64,000 nt of DNA, from NCBI GenBank assembly GCA_949752795.1, contig OX457063.1, positions 72,136,271-72,200,270 on the forward strand, in the 5' to 3' direction. Below the pieces are notes generated by a model that made no database searches, had not been told where the DNA came from, and saw nothing but the letters and a program-made list of their open reading frames with translations. This DNA comes from Hyperoodon ampullatus. Its lineage: Eukaryota; Chordata; Mammalia; Artiodactyla; Ziphiidae. This document shows, piece by piece, positions 46,970 to 58,609 of this stretch (position 1 is the first letter of the stretch; each line of letters opens with the position of its first letter). Made by a program: the position numbers and the translations under genes.

Positions 46970-49429
46970 TCCCCACTAACAGTGGTCATACCAAGTCTGA
47001 TTTGTGCACACATCAGCCTTTCTTATTGTGGATTCTTATGCCAAACAAAATTGGTCACTCTGTGTGATCAACCATTTTCTCAGAAGCACCACTTTCCCTA
47101 GTAACAGTCACTTAGCCATTAGAGTCATCTTTCCTACCAAGTTTAGTTTATGTGCTAATATAAAAGGCATCAACACCCTATCCCTAATCCCATGATCATC
47201 TTCTACATGACATTTAAACATTTTAATAGGAATGTATTTTAAATTGAATTATTTAGGAAAAGATTCTGGTCATTTAAACATATCACACTATTTAAAACAG
47301 ATATAGACCTATCCTTAAAGGGAAGATGGTAATGAGTGATCCCTAGTAATGGATACCCTACCTGTCCAAAATTCAAGATCAAATATTCACTTATGTTGTC
47401 ACATATGTACTTCTTGAAGATTGTTTACTATTTGCTGTGCTCTGTTACCTGCTTTCAGCTTTTCAAGAACAAAATTCCAAGGAAAGCTTTCCTTACAATG
47501 TCCTCTGCATAGTAAAGCCTTGGTAGAAATAGGTACACTTCTCATCTCTAGCCTTTTTTTAAGTTCTCAATTTGATTAGATTTGCGTTATGCAATCATCC
47601 TTGTTTGAAATGACCTTGTATTTCCCATCCACACAGAATTCCATGAAAATCAAGCAAAAGAAAATACAAATGAAAGGAAAGCATTTTCAGAATTAATTTA
47701 ACATCTTATAATATCTACTGGCATTTTGATTTAATTAATGCTTATCTTTTTTGTTTGTTTGCTTTTTAAAGCTTATTCTTACTGTTGTTTTTTAGTAAAA
47801 TATTCTTTTAACCTATGGCTATATACTATGTTTTCCAAGCTATTAAGAATTTTCCTAACTAAATATAAGACAAAATTTGCTGAGAAAACTTCAGTATAGA
47901 ATTGTGTTTTTCAATAAAGCAGAATAGAACATTTGGTCCCAAAAATGTATTCGCAGAATTTACCAATAAATAGATTTGAAAAATAGTGAGAGATGAATAC
48001 TTATCAATGACAAGTCTAAAAAGTAATATACATATTTTAGATGGAACATTTTATTATGTACATGAAAGACATGAAATAATTATTTAAATTCTTGACTATC
48101 AAGAAATAAAAGAAATAACAATGAAGAATTGTGAGTCAGAGTCACATGAAAAGCATCACTCTACATTTTCTGTTCACTTTTGCAATTCTTTGTCTATGTC
48201 ATTTTTATAAATACTCATATCTGAAAATTCATAAAGGAGCACACACAGGATGATATTTTGCTACTGTCCACCTCAGCTTTAGAGTTAATGCATAAAGTCA
48301 TACTAATTTAAATGAATATAACAAATATCTTAGTGCTTTGAAAACTGACAGAATTAGTTTTACATATTTTTACTCATTTGTTTCAATTTATGAACTGTAA
48401 CCCATGGCCTCTGAGTACATGTGCATGATAAAATTATCAGAAAACAAATTATAAATAGCCATCAGTGACCTCTTTCTTAGCCACTGAACTTTATCAATGG
48501 CCTGACCCAAGATCCCAGGCCTGAAGGCCAATCAACTTGTACTCTATCAGTTCACAAAGCAAAGAAATTTCTAAATATAATCCCCTACATGAAGAACTAC
48601 CAACCTCTAGTTTGATGAAGCTGAGATTCACTGATTGTTGTCTGTAGTAGTCATACAGTAAATTTTAATTGTGAAAATATAACAGCAAAATTTACTACAG
48701 TGATCTTATGGAAACTAGTTTATGCACTTAATTCATTTTTTTCTAAATCAATTTATACCAATAAATATAATTTGATAATTTAGAATTTCCAGTCTGAAAA
48801 TGTTTGTTTCAAGAAATACAGTTTCATTTTAATAAGGGTCCATGTTGACAGAATTAATGTGATAGCAATTGACCTGAAAACTATAACAAATTATGAATTT
48901 TTCAGAAAAATTACATTTTCCACATTTCAATATAGAGACTAGAATTCTGAGAAAACACTAAATAGTTACTTAAAATTTTGTAATAAAAGGAAATACTTGC
49001 TTTTTATCTGTTATGTTTAAAGACTGCATCTATTTTTTTCTTCTTATTTTCTTCCATGTGTTTATGATCTTTACAACACTTTGATGCTATTTAAAAGGTG
49101 TGAAGCACTTGTTAATCCAAGGCCTCACTCTCAAAGAACATTGAGAAAAAAAGAGGATAAAAAACCAGGGGCTGTGAGGGGAAGAAAGAACAGGAAGAGA
49201 GAATGAGAGAGTCAGAAAAAATTTCAAGTCCTTTAAAAACTTATTCAGGTGAAAGTGGAACACCTGAATTAGACCAAAGCAAATGAGGAAATTATGAAGA
49301 ACTGAGAAAAAACTGAAGGTTTAAAAAGAGTACTACAAGTATTCAGAATGTGTACTATATGTGAAGAAAAATTTTGACACATTAAAAGTCATTTCTTTTG
49401 GAATGGGCAATGAAAGAGAACCTATCCTA
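46970..49429. other. Unique DNA, no gene seen
   Basis: AT-rich sequence without recognised repeats or coding signals. The purine-rich passage at 49140-49220 is simple composition. Confidence 0.45.
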
Positions 49430-49628
49430 CTGTATATAAAATACATAAGTAATAAGGACCTAATGTATAGCACAGGGAACTCTACTCAATACTCTGTAAT
49501 GGCCTATAGGGGAAAGGAATCTAAAAAAGAGTGGATATATGTATATGTATAACTGATTCACTTTGCTGTACACCTGAAACTAACACAACATTGTAAATCA
49601 ACTATACTCCAATTAAAAAAAAAGAAAA
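49430..49628 (+). mobile_element. L1 LINE, 3' end
   Basis: A short L1 3' UTR: 'taatgtatagcacagggaac', 'tactcaatactctgtaatgg', 'ctgattcactttgctgtaca', 'gtaaatcaactatactccaa' and an A-rich tail. It belongs to the 'ctgtacacctgaaacta' variety also seen at 41785-41950, not the variety of 21774-22163. I could not find a clean target-site duplication. Confidence 0.8.
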
Positions 49629-49669
49629 AAAGATAAACAATGTTTGTACATAGGGAGACAAAACACCCA

Positions 49670-49879
49670 AAAAGCCAATACAATACTGAAGGAGAAGAGC
49701 AATGCTGGAAGACTGATGCTACCCAAATTCAACACTTACTATAACTCTACAGTAAGCAAAACAGTGTGGTATTACCTAAAGAAGAGACAAATAGATCAAT
49801 GAAACAAAATAGAAGAGCCCAGAAATAGACTCAAATAAATACACTCAAATAATCTTTGAAAAAGGAGCAAAGGCAATAC
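49670..49879 (+). repeat. L1M ORF2 fragment, left part of a split element
   Basis: A decayed L1 ORF2 stretch with 'aagcaaaacagtgtggtatt', 'caatgaaacaaaatagaaga' and 'agcccagaaatagactcaaa'. It stops at the solo LTR and resumes at 50504 with 'aatggagcaaagatagtctt', so the two parts are one older L1. Confidence 0.8.
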
Positions 49880-50499
49880 TGTTGTTGAACCCAAGTTCAT
49901 GTACCTGATGCACAGTGAGGTCAAATAAACTGAAAAGTTGGAGTTTGGAGCAGAGAAAGGTTTATTGCAAGGGCCATGCAAGGAGAACAGGTGGCTCATG
50001 CTGAAAAGACCCAAACTCCCTGATGGTTTATGGGGAAGAATTTTTATAGGCAAAGCATGAGGGAAGGTCTACAGGGTGTGTGGCCTTCCTCTGATTGGTT
50101 GGTGATAAGGTAACAGGATGGTGTTCCAGGTATTTCAATCCTCAGCCTTTTGTTCTAACCAGTCTGAGTTCCACATGCCTGTGCTCAGCCTGAAGCTACT
50201 ATCCTCCACCTGGGTAGGGGCCTTAGTTCCTGTAGAAGAACTCAGAGATATGTATCAGATTGTTATGTATATCCCTTGAGGAGGAACCAGGACCCTGACC
50301 CATCACCACTGCCCTATTGTTTCTTGATGGCCTTTCCTTTGTTTCTGTATTCCCTCACTCCTCTAGCAACTGTTTCAGTCTGCCCTTTGGAACTCAGGAA
50401 AGGTCTAGGAGGCTGAAACCTTTTCCTACAAACAATAAATGGGGGATATGAAAGGGTTTTTGTGCCCGGGAAGGCCCCACAGCGTCCTGCTTGGTTTCA
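49880..50499 (-). mobile_element. Solo LTR of an endogenous retrovirus (class I-like)
   Basis: A 620-base element beginning TG and ending CA interrupts an L1. Read on the minus strand it starts TGAAACCAAGCAGG, has TATAAAAA at 50048-50041 and a polyadenylation signal AATAAA at 49966-49961, and ends in ...TTCAACAACA: a normal U3-R-U5 layout. Flanking tetranucleotides atac (49876-49879) and atgc (50500-50503) fit a 4-base target duplication with one change, as for class I (gamma-like) elements. There are no internal viral genes: it is the single LTR left after recombination. The 85-codon minus-strand frame inside it is not a gene. Confidence 0.85.
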
Positions 50500-50891
50500 A
50501 TGCAATGGAGCAAAGATAGTCTTTCAATAAATGGTGCTGGAACAACAAAACATTCACATGCAAAAAATTGAATCTAGACAGACCTTATATCTGTTGTAAA
50601 TATTAAACTCAAAATAGATCATAGACTTAAATGTCCAAAAGCAAAACTGTAAAACTCCTAGAAGATAACATAGGAGAAAACCTAGATGACTGGATATGGT
50701 GATGATATTTTAGATATGACACCAAAAAACAATCCATCATAGAAATAATTGATAAGCTAAATTTCATTATAACTAAAAACTTCTGCGTATAACTAAAAAC
50801 TCTGTGTAAGACCCTAGTAAGAGAATAAGAAACCAAACCACAGGTTGGAAATAATATTTGCAAAAAATATATCTGATAAAAGACAGATATA

Positions 50892-50923
<32 letters not shown>

Positions 50924-51650
50924 TCAAAATATACAAAAAAATTCTTAAAACTCAACAATAAGAAAACAACCCAATTAAAAAACAGGTCAAAGATCTTAAC
51001 AGACACCTCACCAAGATGATATGAAGAAGGCAAATAAGCATATGAAAAGATGTTCCACATCATACGTCATCAGGGAATTACAAATCAACAATGAGATACC
51101 ACTAAAGCCTATTAGAGTGGCCAAAATCCCAAACACCAACACCAAGTACTGGTGAGGATGTGAAACAACAGGAACTCTCACTCATTGCTAGTGGGAATGC
51201 AAATGGTACAGCCACTTTGGTAGACTGCTTGGCAGTTTGCTACAAAACTAAACATACTCTTACCATACAATCCAGCAATTGCACTCTGTGATATTTACCC
51301 AAAGGATTTTAAAACTTACGTCCCCACAGAAACCTGCACATGAATGTTTATAGTAGCTTTGTTTATAATTACCAATGCTTGGAAGCAACTAATATGCCCT
51401 TCTGTAAATGTTGTAAGTGAATGGATCAATAAACTGTGGTACATCCAAACAATGGAATATTATTCAGCACTAAAAATAAAAGAGCTGTCAAGTCATGAAA
51501 AGACATAGAGAAACTTTAAAAACATATTACTAAGTGAAAGAAGCCAATCTGAAAATACTAAATACCATAAGATTCCAGCAACACGATATTCTGGAAAAGG
51601 CAAAGCTAAAGAGACGGTAAAAAGATCAGTGTAGGGAAACCTATCTGCAA
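50500..51650 (+). repeat. L1M ORF2 to 3' part, right half of a split element
   Basis: Continuation of the L1 at 49670-49879. It carries 'ggtgctggaacaacaaaaca', an internal (TA) run at 50887-50925, 'aagatgttccacatcatac', 'actggtgaggatgtgaaac' and 'ggaatattattcagcac'. One frame near 51196 reads GMQMVQPLW, a stop, then TAWQF, matching the conserved C-terminal part of L1 ORF2 protein with an inactivating stop. Many other lesions are present. Confidence 0.85.
50887..50925. repeat. (TA)n microsatellite
   Basis: An almost pure TA run with one ATTT interruption, within L1 sequence. Confidence 0.9.
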
Positions 51651-52873
51651 TGTATTTAGTAATACAATATGGTACTATGGTACAGAAATGTTCAGAAATA
51701 CTCAGCTTTGAAGTGACATCAAGGCCAGGGAACAATGTTAGTATCCATTCCAACTTTTGTTAAAAATTAAGATACTTTTGAAGATTTTAGTGCAACTAAC
51801 AGATCTGGAAGTGTCACATAACATTCTCTTTCCTCCTGATTTCATTATCCACTCTAGACAGTTAGATTGCTACTAATCCTTATAGTCAAGTGGTCTCTTT
51901 CATCTGGAATATATCCTATCTGCATGGAAATTTAATAGTATTTTTATCTAAGTCTGTATTTGTATAATACAGCTTTTATTTTCCAAAATTGAATACTTTA
52001 TTCCTTCAGCTTATTGTTGAAAAAATGGAGAATGGATGGTACAGAACTCAGACTGAGGCACTTACAACTTCCTTAAGTTTGGTCACATTTCATCAAGAAT
52101 TAGCAAATTATGAACTAAGCCAATCTATCTTAATATGACTATTTAAAAGAAGTAATAGAGAGATATACTTTTACATAAAAACAGTAAATCACAACATGGA
52201 AAAAGAAAAGCCTTCCCGAAGAATACATTAAGTCCCAAGATGAGGAAACTTAAAATTTTTCTCATACCACATCTCACAAACATGACTTAAACTATTGACA
52301 TTATCTGATTACATTGCCCTTACGGGTAAATTCTAATTGTTGACATTAATATTAAAGGGAAAAAAGTTCTGAGGCAAGCAAAGTATAGCATTCTTGCTCC
52401 AGTATGTACTTTTCTTCTCCAAATTTGGGCATAATTGTCAAAGTAGCATAATAACTTCTCTCAAGAATCATTGTTCAGGCCCAAGAGTCATTAGAAAGAT
52501 TATGGATTTAAGTTTTGGCAAATGGACAAATTTGGAACCTTAGGATAGGATCCACAGGTAATCAATTTAATCCTTAAGAAATGAATATTTAGCAAAAAAG
52601 AAATGGACCCATTTATTCAGAAGATAATATTCCAAATATGTTTACTTCTTATTGAGGATTAGTTTCAAAACTGACCAGAGGGTTATTCCTTAAGAATGAT
52701 ACCTACTAACACCATTCTAAGATGTTTCTGTTCAAAAAACCACACAAATATTTTCCTGTAATCTTTTCTCTTTATTATAACGTAATAGTAATTATTATAA
52801 TATCAATATTGAATCTAAATATGACAATGCCAATAAATCTGTAAACTTAGATTTTTAAAAATTCCCCTGATTT
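51651..52873. other. Unique DNA, no gene seen
   Basis: AT-rich sequence with no recognised gene or repeat. Confidence 0.45.
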
Positions 52874-52887
52874 AAAGTATTGCTTCT

Positions 52888-53037
52888 CTCGGTGCTTTGT
52901 GACCGCCTGGAGGGGTGGGATGGGGAGGGTGGGAGGGAGGGAGATGCATGAGGGAAGGGATGTGGGAACAGATGTATATGTATGACTGATTCACTTTGTT
53001 ATAAAGCAGAAACTAATAAAAAAATAAATAAATAAAT
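52888..53037 (+). mobile_element. L1 LINE, 150-base 3' end with clear duplication
   Basis: The final part of the same L1 3' UTR type as 21774-22163: 'ggtgctttgtgaccgcctgg', a G-rich block, 'ctgattcactttgttataaa' and a tail of TAAA units. It has lost the usual AATAAAGATG ending. A perfect 14-base duplication, aaagtattgcttct, flanks it at 52874-52887 and 53038-53051. Confidence 0.92.
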
Positions 53038-53527
53038 AAAGTATTGCTTCTTATTCAATTCAGGTTTCTCTCACCCCAAACATCCATGATGATATAAAAC
53101 CAACATAACAATTAGATATGTCTAAGAAATGCTCTTAGTGCACTGAGAAGTCTAGTGAAGCTTGGATACAACCAAGACTGAGACCAGACCACCATATATG
53201 AATGAACACAAAACAAAAATCTTTCACTTGGAGCAAAAATCTATACACTTACAATGACCTTTACTCCTCTTGAAAGAGGAAATAAAAATAGTTATTTTAT
53301 CAGCAGGACTAAAGCTGAAATTATATATGTAGAATTGGACAACTACTGCTGATTATTGTTCAATCATTACTAATTTACATCATTTAACTGAGAGCCGACA
53401 ATAAACTGAGCACTGTCAAAGTTTTATCTTAGTATGCAAAAAGTTTTTGCATTAGTCATAATGTGGTCAAAACTACAAACAGATGGGGAAAATAATAAGC
53501 TATTGCCAAGATGTTACCTTACTCCTT

Positions 53528-53998
53528 TAAAATTTTATCAGTTATCTATCATGTAATAAAACACCTCATATTTAGTGGCTTAAAACATTAATAAATTGCT
53601 ACCTTGCTATTCCTCACAAATCTGAAGGTTGGTTGTATAGTTCTTCTGCTGAATTTTCTGTCACTGTAGGGACTGCTGGGCTAGAATGTTCAAGATAACC
53701 TCACTAACTAATCTGGAGTTTGCTTCTGGTTCAGTTTTCCTGTATGTGGCCTCCCATTCTCTTCTAGGTTAGAATGGCTTTTTTTTTTTTTTAAACATGG
53801 CAGCTGTAAGGCAACATTTCAAAGGGTGAAAGCAGAAGCTGCAAGACTTCTGGAGAGTTAGGCTGGGTAATTCACACAATGTGATTTCCACATTATATTA
53901 GTCAAAGACTAGACCAGATGGAAGAGACTGAAAATAGATCACATCTTTCCATGAGAACTGGCAAAATAGCATGAATCTGTCTTTTAATCTACCACAGA
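53528..53998 (+). repeat. Ancient interspersed repeat, family not named
   Basis: The segment opens with 'cagttatctatcatgtaata' and 'tagtggcttaaaaca', continues with 'aacatggcagctgtaaggca' and ends with 'ttttaatctaccacag'. This is the order of a common mammalian repeat that I recognise but cannot name reliably. No coding content. Confidence 0.45.
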
Positions 53999-54319
53999 AG
54001 TGAATAAGGTTTTTTCATGAGTACATAATAGATAAGAATATCTTGGTTGATTGATGAAGGTGAGAACTGTATAGTCTAGAAGGACAGCCATTTTTGCTTG
54101 CCCTGTCTTTGATTATTGCAATTTTAGATCATACCTATTTTATAATAATGAAACTCTTCAATATGGCAAGCTGTTGAATATTCCTTCATGTTCTTATGGA
54201 ATTGAGACTATGGAAAATTGAGTAGGAATATTAAATCACTTAAAAAGATAATAAAAGAACACAATATAAAGAAATATGTGAGAAATGGCTATATTTACAA
54301 ATAAAATCATTTTTACATA

Positions 54320-54530
54320 TTGCTTGGCAGCTTTAGAAAGTGTTTTTAAGTTTAAAACTATTTGATTTGATTTTCACAATAACTCTGTGAGGGAGGGAGA
54401 AAGGGTATCATTATCCCTATTTTACAGACCAAGTTCAAATATTTAAGTGACTGTTCTGAATCCATATTCCTGGTAGGTGGCAGACACAGATCTAGAATTC
54501 AGGTTTCCTAAATTTAATAATAAATCCATT
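54320..54530 (+). repeat. MIR SINE (ancient)
   Basis: A good MIR: 'gattttcacaataactctg', 'attatccctattttacagac', 'ggtaggtggcagacacagat' and 'ctagaattcaggtttcc'. Plus strand. Confidence 0.8.
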
Positions 54531-55175
54531 ATGTTTCAATACTAGCAAAGTATATCTCTTTTGTCTAGTGAAAAATTACTTAGAATATGCATCTTTAGGA
54601 TATTTCCTAGACTTTTCTTGCTTTTCTTACTGCTTTTGGTCATGCTTTATGCTTTTTATTTTAATTCTCTGTTATGAGAACAGAGCCTGAATTTTGTTTG
54701 ATTAATCATTAGACTCAAGCATAGTGGTGCATTCCCTGTTCGTGGTCATAACTGTCTAATAATTATGATAATGTTGAATATCAGAGGTCTATGGACAAAA
54801 ACCAATAAAAATTTTAATTAATTCAAAATTAACTATATCACCTGTGTTATGCTTGAGTACTATATTTTAAAGATTAAGAAAAAATAATATATCTTTACCT
54901 AATTGCCAATTTCAAAATGAACATGAATATCTTAAAATAGATTTTATTTGCTTCAGAAATTTTGCACTTGATTCATATAAATAAATACAAATACTCTGAA
55001 GAAATGATATCCTAACTGAAATATTGATCATAGAATATTTTGTCACTTATTAAACAAAAAAAATATGTATCAAGACTATAAATTTGGTGCTGCCTATTTT
55101 AACATTTAATCAAGTTAGTATCAACTATGATTTTAAAACTCTGATTTGCAACTCGATATTAAAAATTAATTCAAG

Positions 55176-55373
55176 GGCTTCCCTGGTGGGGCAGTGGTTG
55201 AGAATCTGCCTGCTGATGCAGGGAACACGGGTTCGTGCCCTGGTCTGGGAAGATCCCACATGCCATGGGGCGGCTGGGCCTGTGAGCCATGGCCGCTGAG
55301 CCTGCGCGTCCGGAGCCTGTGCTCCGCAACGGGAGAGGCCACAGCAGTGAGAGGCCTGCGTACCGCGAAAAAA
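55176..55373 (+). mobile_element. CHR-type SINE, short form (cetacean)
   Basis: A complete forward SINE with A and B boxes and a short A tail. The duplication aaaaattaattcaag lies at 55161-55175 and 55374-55388. It differs from the others at several CpG positions (for example 'gccatggggcggctgggcct'), consistent with decay of methylated CpGs. Confidence 0.95.
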
Positions 55374-55689
55374 AAAAATTAATTCAAGGAAAATGTGTCA
55401 AAGGCTATTAAATTATAATATACTTAAAAGAACTAACAAATCACATCAGGAGCTTCTTTATAATTTCAGAATTCAAACTTGTTTAATTTAAAAAAATAAG
55501 TGGTTTAAATATACTTGTATATGTATACCAAATCATTTGCCTCAAAAACAGAATGTAAGATGCCTTTCATATATTTGTGGTGTAGGTATTGATTCAGTTA
55601 TGGCAGAGTTGCTACTGTCAAACTGGCTTTTTACAGATAACAATTATAAGCTCTGCATGAAATGTAAAGAATAACTATTTAAAGACACT

Positions 55690-58600
55690 GAAGAGTGACC
55701 AAATGTATGCAGAAATAGGAGAAGAGGCTGACCCTTGAAAGAAGGGCGCTATACTATGTAGGACCTACATTTATACAACTTTTCACCTTGAGGATATTTT
55801 ATAGTCCCTGCAGTACAGGGCAGCTAAAACTCAAGTAGAAAGTCACAGTCCTTGGTCTTATGGAAGCAGAGGATAATATTTAGGATTCTCTAAATGGATG
55901 GGAAATGAAGGAAGAAATCCCAAGGAGGAGACAGCTACAGAAGGAGAAGCCATAAAGGCTGCATTTAAACGCCACCTAAATCCTTGTTTTACCCCTAACC
56001 TGTACATGCGTGACGAAGATTTCAAGGTGAAATGCCATAGCTGTAAAGCTGAAAACTGGGCAGAGGTTTCACCTTCTTTCAAGTAGGTGAGAATTGAGTT
56101 TGAGTTCAGCCAAGTTAACTACATAATAGTTATGAAATAATACACTTCAAAAGATAAAGTAGAGAGAGCCTACCACATATTATCTAAAATGCCGAGTAAT
56201 CAACAAAAAATTACCAGGAAAAAAACCTAAAAATAAAAATTACTAGATGTGCAAATATACACAATATTGACATATCTCTAGTCTGACTGACAATGAAAAA
56301 AAGAGAAAAAGCAATATTACCATTATCATAAATGAAAAAGGAGGACTTCACTACAAACTCAAACAGATACTCATTTCAAGGATAAGTATTACAAACAATG
56401 TTATGCCTGTAATTTTGACAACTTAGAGTAAAAAGACCAATTCCTTGAAAGACATAAACAAAACTCACTCAAAAAGAAACAGTTACCTAAATAGTTCTCT
56501 ATGTATTTATTAAATACATTTCTGTTTAAAAACCATCCAACAAAAAACTTCAAGCCCAGATGGTCTACTGGCACATTTTACCAGACAATTAAGGAAAAAA
56601 ATACCAATTCTACACAATCTTTTCTAGAAAACTGAGGAAAAAGATCTTCAAAAATTATTTTATGAATCCAATATACTCCCATCTCTGATATCAACACTAG
56701 ACAAAGACTTTGCAGGAAAAGAAAAAAATAGTCCACTATTACTAAAAAACATGGATGGAAATATCAACAAAACATTAGCAAATCAAATTCACCAATATAT
56801 AAAAACTATAATATATTATAACCAAGTAGTTTATTCCAAGAATGCAAGGCTGATTCACCATTCAAATATCACTCAATGTAATTCACCATATTAATAGATT
56901 AAACACACACACAAACAGACACACACATGAATGTGGCCAATTGATTTTTGACAAAAGTGTAAAGGCAATTCAATACCTTTGAATGAAATCGGGCTGGACA
57001 AATTCGATATCTCTATGCAGAAAAAATGATCTCAATCCATAACTCTTACCATATACAAAACGAATTAAAAAATGTGTCATAGAAGCAAATATAAAACATT
57101 TAACTAGAAATATTTTAGAAGAAATCTTCAGAGAAAATCTTCATATTCTTGGTTATGAAAAAAGTTCTTATATATGACACCAGAAGCAATATCCATTAAA
57201 AAATGTTAAATTGGACTTTATCAAATATAAAAAGGATGCTCAGCAAAGGATCCATTAATATACTATTAATAAAAAGACAATTTACAGACTAAGAGAATAT
57301 ATTTCCAATCACATATCTGATAAAGGACTTGAGTCCAAACCATACAAATTACTCAGAATTCAGTAATGAAAAAGAACAAGCTTATTAGAAATGGAAAAAA
57401 ATATTTGAAAAGACACTATATTAAAGAAAATATATAGACAGCAAATAAACACAAGAAAGATGTTTAACATCAATAGTCAGTCATTAGGATAATGCACTTT
57501 TCATATAGAAATTGATAAGCTGAGTCTAACATTCATATGGGAAATGAAAAAAATGAAAGTAACCAAAACAATAATAGAGAAAAAGAGCAAAGTAAGAGAC
57601 ACACTATCTGACTCTAAGTCTTAATATAAACCTACAGTAATCAAGAAATCTCTACGTAGAATCCAGAGATAGCCCAATATTGATATAGTCAATTGATTTT
57701 TGACAAAGGTGCTAAAGGACTCTAAAGGAGGTATAAATTATTTTCAAAACTGTGTCTGAACAACTGGATATCCATATGGAAACAAAAAATAAACTTCAAC
57801 TCCTACCTCAGACAATGCTTAAAAATAAATTTGGGGTAGTACAAACTTAGCTTAAGTAAACAACTAAAAAAAAATTCTAGAATAGAGCATAGGAAAATAG
57901 TTTCAGGGATGGGCAAAATTTTATTAGAAAAGACACAGAAATAATATCTCTAAAAGGAAAAAGTAGACAAATTAGAATTTATCAAAATGTTAACTCTTTT
58001 AATCAAAAGGCACTAAAAAAATTTACTAAGCATATGTCTGATTAAAGATTTGTATCCAGATTATACATAGTAAAAAACAAAAATAAAAACCTGCATCTCA
58101 ATGATAGTTAAAAATAAAAGAAAATATATTTTAATAGAAACTTACAGAAGACATATGACTAGACAACAAGCACATGAAGGAGTAACTGGCATTATTAGTA
58201 AATCAGAGAAGCCAAAATTATAAACATGAGGTGCCAAATCTCACCAATTACAATTGATAATATTTAAAAAGATAAAAAGATAAAACCAAGCAAGGATGTG
58301 GGGCAACTAGAATGTTCATAAAATTATAATGAGAATGTAAACTAGAACAATAAGTTACAGAAAAGTTTGGCAGTTTCTTATAAAATTGAACATACACCTA
58401 TGACATAATCTATATAATTCCATTCCTAGGTATTTATCCAAGAGAAATAAAAGTGTGTTCACAAAAGGTTTTATACTAGAATAGCTGTAGAAACTTTGTT
58501 CATAAGAGCCAAAAATTGGAAATTACTTAAATGTTCACCAACAGGAGAATGGATAAGCCGATTGTGGAATATGCATGAAAAAAAAAATCGTGAAATTAGC
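55690..58600 (+). repeat. Long decayed L1M region, at least two overlapping copies
   Basis: About 2.9 kb of old L1 sequence on the plus strand. Near 55950-56250 it resembles the 5' or ORF1-flanking part ('cataaaggctgcatttaaac', 'aaaaattactagatgtgc'). From 56290 it resembles ORF2 ('gcccagatggtctactggca', where one frame gives SPDGLLAHF; 'gaatgcaaggctgattcacc'; 'caccatattaatagattaaa'). The phrase aattgatttttgacaaa occurs twice in the same orientation (56939 and 57691), so the region is not one simple copy. It ends near 58600 after 'ccaacaggagaatggataag'. No intact frame remains. Confidence 0.75.
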
Positions 58601-58609
58601 TTGGAATGA

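Noticed and set aside
49796..50053. 85-codon minus-strand frame in the LTR region
   Set aside because: It spans the LTR edge and the flanking L1. Solo LTRs do not encode this, and no viral protein motif is present.
55858..56086. Open frames on both strands, one with HSCKAENW and cysteines suggesting a zinc-binding motif
   Set aside because: The DNA reads as L1M 5' material ('cataaaggctgcatttaaac'), and the cysteine pair is isolated.
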